This document shows, piece after piece, positions 13,208-20,687 of a stretch of DNA of 32,832 bases. The position numbers and the translations under genes were made by a program. Source of the DNA: a virus; IMG/VR virus record IMGVR_UViG_3300033064_002265, positions 1 to 32,832 of that record. One strand, 5' to 3'. Under the pieces are notes generated by a model that saw only the letters and a program-made list of their open reading frames with translations, searched no databases and was not told the DNA's origin. The first letter of the stretch is position 1. Every line of letters starts with the position of its first letter.

Positions 13208-13447
13208 TTGTTTTCCAAGGATGTTAAATTTGAGAAAGAAATTGCAGAGTCTTTGTCTGATATGGCTTGTTTGTTTCATGGGAACTTGGCTTACTCTGAA
13301 TTGATTAAAAGGGTAAGGACAACTTCTGATAGACAGAAAATTGAAGACTGTGTGGCTTATCTCAGTGCTGCAATAAAGTATGTTCTTTTTGACGCTGAGG
13401 CCACGAAGAGGGAAAGGGATTTTCTCAGAAAGAAGGGGAATGAATGA
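13208..13447 (+). CDS. Small helical protein with TTG start
   Basis: The product is 79 aa, starting TTG at 13208 with AGGGAGA about 5 bases upstream; no ATG or GTG is better placed. It is charged and helical, with a C-terminal run RERDFLRKK. No family recognised. Its end overlaps the next gene by four bases (ATGA), so the two are translationally coupled. Confidence 0.65.
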   Translation: MFSKDVKFEKEIAESLSDMACLFHGNLAYSELIKRVRTTSDRQKIEDCVAYLSAAIKYVLFDAEATKRERDFLRKKGNE

Positions 13448-13746
13448 TAGTTTCTGCTATATGTCATAGTTGTGGTAAGTTCTATCACAAACCGGGACCG
13501 TGTGAATGCAGGGCTGAAGTTTCTATGTCTAAAAGAAGTCCTTTGTTCAAAGGGATCAATACTGACTGTGTGAACAATGGGCGAGTGTCTATGGCTTTGG
13601 GGGTTGATCAGAGCCAGATAGATAGTGGTGAAGCTGAGTCAGTTCATCCGGGGGCAAAATATGATAAAAATGGCAGTATGATAATTGGTAGTCGTGCTGA
13701 AAAAAAGAAGAGGCTTAAAGAACGTAATTGGGTTGAATACGATTAA
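13444..13746 (+). CDS. Conserved-looking head-region protein with zinc-type N-terminus
   Basis: The protein has 100 aa. The N-terminus has CHSCGKFYHKPGPCEC, a possible CxxC...CxC zinc site. The C-terminal segment (HPGAKYDKNGSMIIGSRAEKKKRLKERNWVEYD) has a strong conserved-looking pattern that I have seen in uncharacterised phage proteins near capsid genes. Start is ATG at 13444 overlapping the previous stop. Function unknown; an assembly factor is possible. Confidence 0.7.
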   Translation: MIVSAICHSCGKFYHKPGPCECRAEVSMSKRSPLFKGINTDCVNNGRVSMALGVDQSQIDSGEAESVHPGAKYDKNGSMIIGSRAEKKKRLKERNWVEYD

Positions 13747-13758
13747 AAGGAGATAAGT

Positions 13759-14067
13759 ATGTTTAAAGAATTGTTTAGAAGAATTTTTGATGATGATACA
13801 ATGTTTCGTTTTGGGACTGATTCCCATCCGGTGACAAGCCTTCCTGTTGCTACAATCAGGTTGGAAGTTGTTCACAACAATAAGAGAACCCATCTTCAGA
13901 TCTATCTTGCTGATGTTGCAGGTGGGGAGTTCACAGATGATCTTATTGAGGCGATGATAGAGTACAGAAAAGGAATCAAGCTTGTTGAGCAAAAGAGGCT
14001 TGAAAGTATTGCGAAACAGGATGAGTTGAGAGTTAATGGAGTTACTATTGGCTCTGAAAAGAATTAA
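13759..14067 (+). CDS. Small hypothetical protein upstream of scaffold
   Basis: A 102-aa protein with AAAGGAGA before its ATG. It has a basic N-terminus (MFKELFRRIFDDD), a beta segment (VATIRLEVVHNNKRTHLQIYLADVA) and a helical charged C-terminus. No domain recognised. Its position directly before the scaffold-like gene suggests a head-assembly role. Confidence 0.65.
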   Translation: MFKELFRRIFDDDTMFRFGTDSHPVTSLPVATIRLEVVHNNKRTHLQIYLADVAGGEFTDDLIEAMIEYRKGIKLVEQKRLESIAKQDELRVNGVTIGSEKN

Positions 14068-14084
14068 GGTAGGGGGAGATAGAT

Positions 14085-15071
14085 ATGGCAGATGTTGAGA
14101 TTACACAAGATTGGGAAGATAAGATAGATAACATTGTTGAGGGTTCTGAAGAATCAGAAGATAAAGGCAATGAGCAAGTTGAGGATAAGCAGGAGGATGA
14201 GACTAATCAGGATGAGGGTAAGGAAGACCAAAAGGAAGAGGACCAAGTAGAGGATCAGGAAGACAACAATGACGATGGGAATGAGGAACAGGAAGTCGAG
14301 GAGGAACAAGAGGAGGATAGCTTCTCTGAGTATAAGGAACTTGCTGAGTCGATGGGGTTGAGTGATGAGGACATAAAGAAAACTCCTAAGCACATTTTGG
14401 CTACTCTCAGGAAGTATCAGGAAACTCCTCCTGAAGATAAGACAGAGGGCACACAAAAAGAGAAGGTTGCCGATCCACCGAAGAAGGATCGAGATGATAT
14501 ATTAAGTAAGTTGGACCTAACTGCGGTTAGGGAGAAGCTTGGTGATGAGGTCGTTGATGGCTTAATATCTCCAATCATCAACCAGCTACAAGTAACAAGG
14601 GAAGAGTTAGACAGAGTAACAGGTGAGGTTTCCTCTGCGGAGGAAGTTAGGGAGTTGGATGTTGTACTCTCCAGAGTAAAGAGCACCCAAAGTTATTTAG
14701 ATGAAGTGTCTAATAAGTTACCAGAGTTCGGAAAGTCTGAGAAGTTGCCTATAGGTAAGGATGGCAATCTTGATAGTAGGAATCCTGCTGTTCAGAAACG
14801 GTCTGAAATTTGGGATGTCGCTGACATGTTCTTTTCCTCAGGGAAAGCAGACACTTGGGATAAGGCTTTGGAACATGCAATGCAGTGGTATAAAGGGAGT
14901 GGTGCAGAAGGCTCAGTAAAGAGAGATGTAATTGGAAAGTTGAACAAGCAGAAACAACAATTTACTGCAAGAGGTTCTGGAAAGAAGAGAACAAAGACGA
15001 AACTCTCTAAGGCTGATGAGGCAGAGCAGTTTATAGGCAGTGTTCTCAAGAAGGCTGGGGTCGCTCAGTAA
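14085..15071 (+). CDS. Putative scaffolding protein
   Basis: A 328-aa protein, extremely acidic over its first 80 residues (long Glu/Asp/Gln runs), then helical with segments such as DDILSKLDLTAVREKLGDEV and a region suggestive of coiled coil. The C-terminus is basic (KQQFTARGSGKKRTKTKLSKADEA). An acidic, helix-rich protein with a basic C-terminus located immediately before the major capsid gene is the classic arrangement of phage scaffolds, which guide procapsid assembly and leave before or during packaging. The ATG at 14085 has GGGGGAGA upstream. The low-complexity acidic tract gives a large antisense open frame that is not a gene. Confidence 0.83.
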   Translation: MADVEITQDWEDKIDNIVEGSEESEDKGNEQVEDKQEDETNQDEGKEDQKEEDQVEDQEDNNDDGNEEQEVEEEQEEDSFSEYKELAESMGLSDEDIKKTPKHILATLRKYQETPPEDKTEGTQKEKVADPPKKDRDDILSKLDLTAVREKLGDEVVDGLISPIINQLQVTREELDRVTGEVSSAEEVRELDVVLSRVKSTQSYLDEVSNKLPEFGKSEKLPIGKDGNLDSRNPAVQKRSEIWDVADMFFSSGKADTWDKALEHAMQWYKGSGAEGSVKRDVIGKLNKQKQQFTARGSGKKRTKTKLSKADEAEQFIGSVLKKAGVAQ

Positions 15072-15090
15072 TACAAGAAAAGGATAGATC

Positions 15091-16176
15091 ATGGCAGACC
15101 TTACAATTGATCAAGCGATAGACATTGGATATGCCACACTTCCGAGGTTCAAGAAAGAATCTCTGGAAATGACATATAATGATATCACTCACGAATTGTA
15201 CAACCTGTGGTTTGGGATGGCAGAACGTGACAGTGGCGATAGTATTAAGTCTTGGGTCACTCTTGGTGATACTGGCAACGCAAAGATGGTATCCCTGTGG
15301 GAAGAGGACACCCACAATACCGTCAACACAGACGATGAGATTAAGGTAGACTGGACTCATTCTACTACTAATCTTGAGTACGAACGGCGAGAGATTGCTA
15401 TGAACACTGGCAATAAGGTTCGTATTTATAATTACCTCAAGAGTAAGATGCAGAATATGTTCCGCGAATGGGCAGAACTTCTTCAGCCTAAGTTGATCTT
15501 GTCTCCTACTTCCAGCACAGATAAGAAGAATCCTCATGGGTTGGCTTCTTGGCTGTCTCTTGGTACTGACAATTCAACTGGTGCTTGGACTGGTTACTCT
15601 GGTGTTTACAATGATGGTTCTGGAACTACTTACAACGTAGGTGGTATTGCTTCCACTGCATCTTCCAAAGCTCGATGGGGAAGTTATTATGCTGACCATA
15701 ATGGTGAGTTTGGTAACAACATTGTAGACCTGATGGCTAGGGCTTACAGGAAGACTCACTTTATTCCTCCGATGGTTCCGAGGAAAATTGGAGCAGAGCA
15801 TAATCCAGTGAGCAACTTCCGTCTGTATTCCAATGATGTTGTCATTGGTAACTTTGAAGCGATGGCAAGGGCACAGGATGATAAGGTTGGACCGGATATT
15901 GTCAAGTATCAGGGTATTCCTCATTTTAAGGGTGTACCATTCATCTATGTTGATGAATTGGATACAACCAGAGCAAGCCTGCGGGGAACCAATCCCATCT
16001 ATGGTGTGAACCATACTTACTTCAAATGTGTTGTCCTCAAAGAGAATGACTTTGTGGTTGGGCGGCCCAGACAGCGAGACAATGCTCATAACGTGTTGGC
16101 TGTTGATGCTGATGTGTCCTTTGGTATCCTTTGTACCAATAGGCAGAAGGCCGGGTTCCTGATTTCGCAGCAATAA
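15091..16176 (+). CDS. Major capsid protein
   Basis: A 361-aa protein after the scaffold gene, with AAGGAT upstream of the ATG. The sequence is an alpha/beta mix consistent with an HK97-fold capsid subunit: an N-terminal helical part, a long internal segment around EYERREIAMNTGNKVRIYNYLKSKMQ, and a region FKGVPFIYVDELD near the C-terminal third that matches the P-domain strand pattern of many coat proteins. It has no protease-type prodomain. Position, size and codon regularity make this the best capsid candidate in the window. Confidence 0.86.
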   Translation: MADLTIDQAIDIGYATLPRFKKESLEMTYNDITHELYNLWFGMAERDSGDSIKSWVTLGDTGNAKMVSLWEEDTHNTVNTDDEIKVDWTHSTTNLEYERREIAMNTGNKVRIYNYLKSKMQNMFREWAELLQPKLILSPTSSTDKKNPHGLASWLSLGTDNSTGAWTGYSGVYNDGSGTTYNVGGIASTASSKARWGSYYADHNGEFGNNIVDLMARAYRKTHFIPPMVPRKIGAEHNPVSNFRLYSNDVVIGNFEAMARAQDDKVGPDIVKYQGIPHFKGVPFIYVDELDTTRASLRGTNPIYGVNHTYFKCVVLKENDFVVGRPRQRDNAHNVLAVDADVSFGILCTNRQKAGFLISQQ

Positions 16177-16235
16177 TCTGTTGTTTAGATTGTGTTGTGA
16201 AGTAAAGATTGAATTTAAGATGAAGGGTTTAAATT

Positions 16236-17495
16236 ATGGCTTATGGTCAATTTGGTACAAATTCTAGTGCCCGGAAGAAACGTGTTTTGTATGAAGGTAC
16301 GGACACTATTTATGAGGGTATGCCTCTTTGTTACAACCAAGACAGTACGACCAATATTCTTGGCTGGGATAAAGGGAACGGAGTTAAAGGAACAACCACA
16401 GCAGAAGGTTATCAGAATGAAGGTAAATTCATGCAGGTGGAAAAGCCAGCAACAGCTAATCTTGATTACTTTGCTGGTGTAGTTGCTGGGGAGTCAGAAG
16501 CTGGCATGACTGGCCCTAGGTGGTTAGATATTTATGTTAATGACGGGGCTATTGTTCCTGTTAGAACCGACGCTAACTGCGTGCTTGGACAAACCTTGGG
16601 TGTTGCGGATGGCAGCTATGTTCTGTCTGCCGTTACTGGCGATGGTGATCCTGCGGTATGTGCAACAATGATGGAGACTGTGGACCGCTCTAGTACCAAT
16701 GGTCTTGTTTTGGCAAAACTGTATAAGACTGGGCAGGGTATCCACGCTAAGAATTCCTTCTTTACCCCTGTTCGTTATGGCGTTACTGGGTATGCTTTTG
16801 GAGTCCGGGTTAGTGGCGATGCTATGTTTAGAGGAACTGCTGCATCGAAGAGTTACATCATGCAAATTGATGCTGATCGTGAATCTGATTATGTCGCTAC
16901 TGGCGACAGTAATGATGCACTCTTGAAGATGGCCGGGAATAACTACGCTGCTAATGATGCCAACTTCATTCTTCGTGGTATCAACTCTGGGATTAATAAC
17001 CGTAGTGGTGGTGTCATGGGTCGTTTGGAGGGTGCATCTATTGGTGCTCAGAACAAGTCTGGTGGTACTGTGACAACTCTTATTGGTCTTACCGTAGTTG
17101 CAGAAAACTATGGTACGCTGACTGGTACTGATGTGTTTGGTGGTATTGATGTTCTTCTGAAGAATGAAGCCGCCGTTGGTGCAACTGAGTTTGGCATTCG
17201 TATTCGGAATGAGAATAATAGTATTGCTGATGCAGTAGGGGCAGCTATTAAGATTACTGACACTGGTGCTAATACTGGGTTTGATTATCTTCTTGATGCT
17301 TATGGGGCAACAGCCCCAACTGTTGCTTTGATGAGGTTTGGTCAGACAACTGGTGAAGACATTGTTATTGCTATGGGCGATTTCACAGATGCCGCCGATA
17401 GTGGATTTGCACCGGGGTCACTCGGTATGGATACTACAAATGGGTTGCTGTTTGTTTCTGACAGTGCTGGTTTGTGGCAGCAGGTGACTGTGTAA
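16236..17495 (+). CDS. Capsid decoration or head-fibre protein
   Basis: A 419-aa protein following the capsid gene, with AAGGG upstream. The N-terminal part (to about residue 165) resembles small capsid-decoration domains: a compact beta fold with LDYFAGVVAGESEAGMTGPRWLDIYVNDGAIVPV. The rest (FRGTAASKSYIMQID..., GGIDVLLKNEA...) is regular, Gly/Asn-rich, and resembles beta-helical fibre material. A fusion of decoration domain and surface fibre is inferred, perhaps for host or matrix binding. It is the last gene before the strong terminator at 17509-17547. Confidence 0.65.
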   Translation: MAYGQFGTNSSARKKRVLYEGTDTIYEGMPLCYNQDSTTNILGWDKGNGVKGTTTAEGYQNEGKFMQVEKPATANLDYFAGVVAGESEAGMTGPRWLDIYVNDGAIVPVRTDANCVLGQTLGVADGSYVLSAVTGDGDPAVCATMMETVDRSSTNGLVLAKLYKTGQGIHAKNSFFTPVRYGVTGYAFGVRVSGDAMFRGTAASKSYIMQIDADRESDYVATGDSNDALLKMAGNNYAANDANFILRGINSGINNRSGGVMGRLEGASIGAQNKSGGTVTTLIGLTVVAENYGTLTGTDVFGGIDVLLKNEAAVGATEFGIRIRNENNSIADAVGAAIKITDTGANTGFDYLLDAYGATAPTVALMRFGQTTGEDIVIAMGDFTDAADSGFAPGSLGMDTTNGLLFVSDSAGLWQQVTV

Positions 17496-17508
17496 ACTAA
17501 TTAGTTAA

Positions 17509-17547
17509 TGGGTGGGGTGAAAATCCCCACCCAATATTTTTATTTTT
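17509..17547 (+). terminator. Strong intrinsic terminator after the capsid genes
   Basis: TGGGTGGGG (17509-17517) and CCCCACCCA (17525-17533) form a perfect 9-bp GC-rich stem with a 7-base loop, followed by a T-rich tract (ATATTTTTATTTTT). This is a textbook rho-independent terminator about 13 bases after the stop of the decoration protein. Like the T7 terminator after gene 10, it probably lowers transcription of tail genes relative to capsid genes. Confidence 0.93.
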
Positions 17548-17560
17548 GAAGGGGATAAAG

Positions 17561-17944
17561 ATGGGAAAGAAAAGAGTTCAGTTAGGCATTTATGAAGTAA
17601 CAATGAAACAGATTTTTAGAAATGACGAAGGCCAAATAGAAGAGAAGGATGTGGTCCATAAGATTAATCCTAAGGCAGAGATGTATATTCTCCTTCGTGC
17701 TCCGGGGCTGTTTCAGGATGGCAGACAGATTGTTGAGGCTGTGTGTATTGCTAGAGAAATCAATTCTTGCAAAGATGACTACATTGATTTGAATGAAAAT
17801 GATTTGGAGTTGGTCCAGACAGCATTTAACAAACTTATTAGTAAGGAACATGATCCCGCCAATGGTAAGCAAGCCTTGGGGGGTGAGTTATATGAGGAAA
17901 TGATAATGAGGGTATTCAGGGCAGAAGATGCACCATCTGATTAG
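17561..17944 (+). CDS. Small protein between two terminators (possible assembly factor)
   Basis: The ATG at 17561 with GAAGGGG upstream is preferred over an in-frame TTG at 17546, which would sit in the terminator tail. The 127-aa product is charged with a beta-rich N-terminus (KRVQLGIYEVTMKQIFRNDEG) and a helical C-terminus (LELVQTAFNKLISKEHD, LYEEMIMRVFRAED). No family recognised. It lies in the gap between head and tail genes, bounded by intrinsic terminators, so its expression depends on readthrough or an unseen promoter. Confidence 0.75.
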   Translation: MGKKRVQLGIYEVTMKQIFRNDEGQIEEKDVVHKINPKAEMYILLRAPGLFQDGRQIVEAVCIAREINSCKDDYIDLNENDLELVQTAFNKLISKEHDPANGKQALGGELYEEMIMRVFRAEDAPSD

Positions 17945-17956
17945 TTTATCTCCTTC

Positions 17957-17983
17957 GGGGCCAAGGATGGCCCTGTTCTTTTT
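17957..17983 (+). terminator. Second intrinsic terminator
   Basis: GGGGCCA (17957-17963) pairs with TGGCCCT (17968-17974) with one G-U pair and a 4-base loop, followed by GTTCTTTTT. It is about 12 bases after the stop of the 127-aa gene and 12 bases before the adaptor start. The stem is shorter than the first terminator and may be leaky, letting tail genes be transcribed. Confidence 0.8.
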
Positions 17984-17994
17984 GAGGAAGTATT

Positions 17995-18771
17995 ATGGCA
18001 AGTATGCAATGGACATTTTCAGACGTTTATACAAAGGTAGCTGAGTTCTTAGGCTTAGGTAGTTCCCCAACAGGAACTGATCTTACTAAGGTTAAGGATT
18101 TAGTTTATCGTGGTTATATGCTGTTTCTTCTTCCGATACATCCAAGAAAAGGTAATCATTACACTTGGAGTTGGTTGGAACAAGAAGCAACACTAAGAAC
18201 TGAGTCAGGTAAGTGGGAGTATTTATTGCCATCAGACTTCTTTAAGTTCTGTAGGAAGATGGAGTATGATTCCACTGAGACTAAGTATCCTATCAATGAG
18301 GTTACTGTTAGGGCAGTAATGAACAACCGGGCTGTAAGTGCTTCAAGCACTGCACCCACTGGGTATGCTGTGAGGACTTCAAAGTTTGATACTAGGGTAG
18401 GCTCGACTAAGGAGCTAGTCATCTGGCCTACACCTAATGCGGTTTACAACCTTAACTATAGCTATGTGATAACTCCAGAGAAACCAGTTAATGATACTGA
18501 TTTATTTATTGGTGGGCCATTGGAGTCTGAGGCAATTCTGGAATGTTGCTTGGCTGCTGCTGAATCACAGGAAGATGAAACTGCTGGTATTCACACAAAG
18601 AATGCTTATGAAACAATTTCCAAAATGATACTTGCAGATGAGGGTGATTCACCTACCACGGTAGGATTTGTTCAGGATACAAATATAGGGAGAGTGTCTC
18701 CTTATGATCTAAAAAGAATGTGGCTGCATACTGGGGTAGCTACGGTTTATGGCGAAACTTTGTTCAATTAA
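17995..18771 (+). CDS. Head-tail adaptor / neck protein (putative)
   Basis: A 258-aa protein. The N-terminal FSDVYTKVAEFLGLG...TDLTKVKDLVYRGYMLFL, followed by WSWLEQEATLRTESGKWEYLLPSDFFKFCRKMEYD, and then two beta regions and a helical C-terminus, match the general pattern of podovirus adaptor or tubular-tail proteins that attach beneath the portal. It is the first tail gene after the head module. GAGGAAG precedes the ATG. The specific family could not be confirmed. Confidence 0.7.
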   Translation: MASMQWTFSDVYTKVAEFLGLGSSPTGTDLTKVKDLVYRGYMLFLLPIHPRKGNHYTWSWLEQEATLRTESGKWEYLLPSDFFKFCRKMEYDSTETKYPINEVTVRAVMNNRAVSASSTAPTGYAVRTSKFDTRVGSTKELVIWPTPNAVYNLNYSYVITPEKPVNDTDLFIGGPLESEAILECCLAAAESQEDETAGIHTKNAYETISKMILADEGDSPTTVGFVQDTNIGRVSPYDLKRMWLHTGVATVYGETLFN

Positions 18772-18788
18772 TTTGGGAGTAAGAAGAA

Positions 18789-19259
18789 ATGTCGAATCCG
18801 GGTAATGTTAATACACATTTGGAACTCAGTCCTGTTGGGATGGGTATCCGAAAAATATCTCAGAATGTGGCTTATGGCGATCTCACTGATAATGGTGATG
18901 CCACTGCCAGTCTCACAATGCAGGGTACTATTCCTGTTGGTGCTTTTGTTTTAGGAACAAAAGTATATGTGAAGGAAGGTTTCTCTGGCGACACTACTGC
19001 CGTTATGACAGTTGGCAAGAGTGATGGTGCAGATGAATTTACAGATGGAACTTCCGTAAATATCTTGGCTGCTGGTACAGTTGGTGAGAGTCCTGAAGAC
19101 CCACTAGAGTTTATTGCAGCAGCAACATCTGTCTATCTGAAGATCACTGGAACCGCCGATTGGGGTAATGTCTCTGCCGGTAAAATGTTGGTAGAAGTCT
19201 TCTATCTGTCTTCTGCGGAAGAATTGTCTGCTGGTTACGCTCGTAAGGCTGACCTTTAA
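18789..19259 (+). CDS. Small beta-sandwich virion protein
   Basis: A 156-aa protein with regular beta pattern (TASLTMQGTIPVGAFVLGTKVYVKEGF...TTAVMTVGKSDGADEF...VYLKITGTADWGNVSAGKMLVEVFYLSS). This alternation resembles small virion or appendage proteins. It is not recognised by name. The preceding gene ends 17 bases upstream, and a moderate ribosome site lies before the ATG. A role as a tail appendage or decoration component is an inference from neighbourhood. Confidence 0.7.
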   Translation: MSNPGNVNTHLELSPVGMGIRKISQNVAYGDLTDNGDATASLTMQGTIPVGAFVLGTKVYVKEGFSGDTTAVMTVGKSDGADEFTDGTSVNILAAGTVGESPEDPLEFIAAATSVYLKITGTADWGNVSAGKMLVEVFYLSSAEELSAGYARKADL

Positions 19260-19269
19260 GGAGTGAATA

Positions 19270-19572
19270 ATGGCAGGTCTATATATTGACAATGTTCTCC
19301 CAACAGATGTGACGAGTGGAGAATTTGGCTTCGAGAAGCTTACTATTGCTTCCAATGTTGCTCAGGGTGCTGACCAAGATTGTAGAGAGTGCTGGATTCT
19401 TGTGCCTTCAGGAAACACAGGATCGGTGACTCTCAGCAATACAACTGCCGACGCTAACAGCTTCGACCTGTTGGAAGATACTTATTTGAAGTTTCCTATA
19501 AGTAATACAAATAAGTTGTATTTTTACAGCCCCAATGACAATGATGTTATTTGGCTCCTCTGGAGAAGTTAA
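19270..19572 (+). CDS. Small structural protein upstream of the propeller genes
   Basis: The product is 100 aa, mostly short beta-strands (CRECWILVPSGNTGSVTLSNTTAD...TYLKFPISNTNKLYFYSPNDNDVIWLLWRS). AAGGAGTG is upstream of the ATG. No family recognised. It is packed between similar small virion proteins, and its stop shares a base with the next start (TAATG). Confidence 0.65.
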   Translation: MAGLYIDNVLPTDVTSGEFGFEKLTIASNVAQGADQDCRECWILVPSGNTGSVTLSNTTADANSFDLLEDTYLKFPISNTNKLYFYSPNDNDVIWLLWRS

Positions 19573-19802
19573 TGGCTACTGAAATCCCAGCACCATTGAG
19601 AGGCAAGGCAGTCACAACCCCTGCGGATAAGTCTCCCACAATGACTACATTTTTTATGAACAACATTCGCCCTGTGGATACGTTGGCCCGCCGAATAAGG
19701 TTGGGCCAACGGCCCGGTTTGGATAAGTGGGGGAATGGGACTCTGGTAGGTGGGAGTGAACAGCCAGTGGTTGCAATGTGCGTAGTCTCTAGTGTGGTGT
19801 AA
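19572..19802 (+). CDS. N-terminal-type piece of a propeller tail protein
   Basis: The ATG at 19572 overlaps the previous stop by one base and is preferred to an internal in-frame ATG at 19551 inside the upstream gene. The 76-aa product has NNIRPVDTLARRIRLGQRPGLDKW. From memory, phage propeller-type tail proteins often begin with such an N-(V/I)RP...R-x-R-x-G-x-RPGL segment before their repeats. Here the segment is a separate short gene, followed by the 19806 and 20688 genes that look like the remaining parts. A standalone plug-like peptide is an alternative. Confidence 0.6.
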   Translation: MATEIPAPLRGKAVTTPADKSPTMTTFFMNNIRPVDTLARRIRLGQRPGLDKWGNGTLVGGSEQPVVAMCVVSSVV

Positions 19803-19805
19803 TGT

Positions 19806-20681
19806 ATGGCAGTAATTACTCAAGTTGATGTTAAAGGATATAGGCAGGCAGGCACAGCCACTGCTGATATTACTTTAAGGTTTTTTGCTGCTGATGGGGG
19901 TGGTTTCCCAACCGGGGCAGAGCTTGGGAATGAGACTGTATCAAGTGCTTCATTTGCTGTGGGAACTCCTACAGTAGTGAATGTAGCTGTTTCTCCAAAT
20001 ATCTCGATAACTCCAAATGTTAAGTATATCGTAACTCTGGAATTTCCTACTGGAACTTTCCTTTTTGATGGTATGATATTTAGCCAACTTTCTTCTTACG
20101 ATGATACTTTGAGGGAGGATGTAGCGAGTTTTGATGGTGGTTCTAATTGGTCTGCTGGTTCTGCCTGTGCTGCCCTTGGGATTCAGACTGACGAAGGTGA
20201 GTTGTATTCTGGGGCTGGTGCTGTTGGTGCTGGCTGGAATAATATTTATGCACCATTCCAATTTGGAATGTGGTTCATAAATGCTGCTGTTCCTGAGAAA
20301 GCAGTAACGCCATCTCCTGCAAATGCAGCCACTGGAGTAGACATACCACCATCCCAGCTAACTTGGGTTGATGGTGGAAGTGCTGAAACCTACAATGTCT
20401 ACTTTGGGCCAAGCGGTAATATGAGTCTAGTCTCAGAGGGACAAGCTGGACTGACCTTTGATTTGAGTGGGCAATCTTTTGATTATGGAACAACCTATCA
20501 ATGGCGTATTGACTCAATAAATGATTATGGAACTACAACTGGTGATACTTGGTCTTTCACTACGGCCTCATTTGATCCACCTGCTGTTGGTGGGGGTGGT
20601 GATGGAACAGGCGAAAATACTATGCAGACTTTGAAACGTCTGGTGGTAGCATCAAACAACAAAATTTGGTATGAAAGTTAG
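19806..20681 (+). CDS. Virion protein with FN3-like domain, C-terminus duplicated in next gene
   Basis: A 291-aa protein. The first half is a beta domain (TATADITLRFFAADGGGFPTG...). Residues about 158-256 (AVTPSPANAATGVDIPPSQLTW...SETYNVYFGPSGNMS...TTYQWRIDSIN...TWSFTT) match a fibronectin-III/Ig-like pattern common in phage surface proteins. After a Gly-rich linker, the last residues TLKRLVVASNNKIWYES closely resemble TLKRLVAACNDEIWYES near the start of the next protein. The ATG at 19806 is chosen; an ATG at 19802 is out of frame. It may be a truncated or inserted module of a once larger propeller protein. Confidence 0.7.
   Translation: MAVITQVDVKGYRQAGTATADITLRFFAADGGGFPTGAELGNETVSSASFAVGTPTVVNVAVSPNISITPNVKYIVTLEFPTGTFLFDGMIFSQLSSYDDTLREDVASFDGGSNWSAGSACAALGIQTDEGELYSGAGAVGAGWNNIYAPFQFGMWFINAAVPEKAVTPSPANAATGVDIPPSQLTWVDGGSAETYNVYFGPSGNMSLVSEGQAGLTFDLSGQSFDYGTTYQWRIDSINDYGTTTGDTWSFTTASFDPPAVGGGGDGTGENTMQTLKRLVVASNNKIWYES
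20628..20678 (+). repeat. Diverged 51-base repeat, copy 1
   Basis: This segment at the 3' end of the 19806 gene matches 20715-20765 in frame and without gaps. Shared blocks include AAACGTCT and TGGTATGAA. The copies are diverged at most third positions, so the duplication is old or the two are under parallel selection. Confidence 0.7.
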
Positions 20682-20687
20682 GATCGA

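Noticed and set aside
14154-14456. Leu/Ile-rich antisense frame under the scaffold gene
   Set aside because: It mirrors the acidic GAA/GAG/GAT-rich tract of the scaffold gene; the hydrophobic runs are an artefact of complementarity, not a membrane protein.
15574-16173. A 199-codon open frame on the minus strand opposite the major capsid gene
   Set aside because: It lies wholly antisense to a well-supported structural gene, with no ribosome site and unconvincing composition; it is a shadow of the capsid codon pattern.
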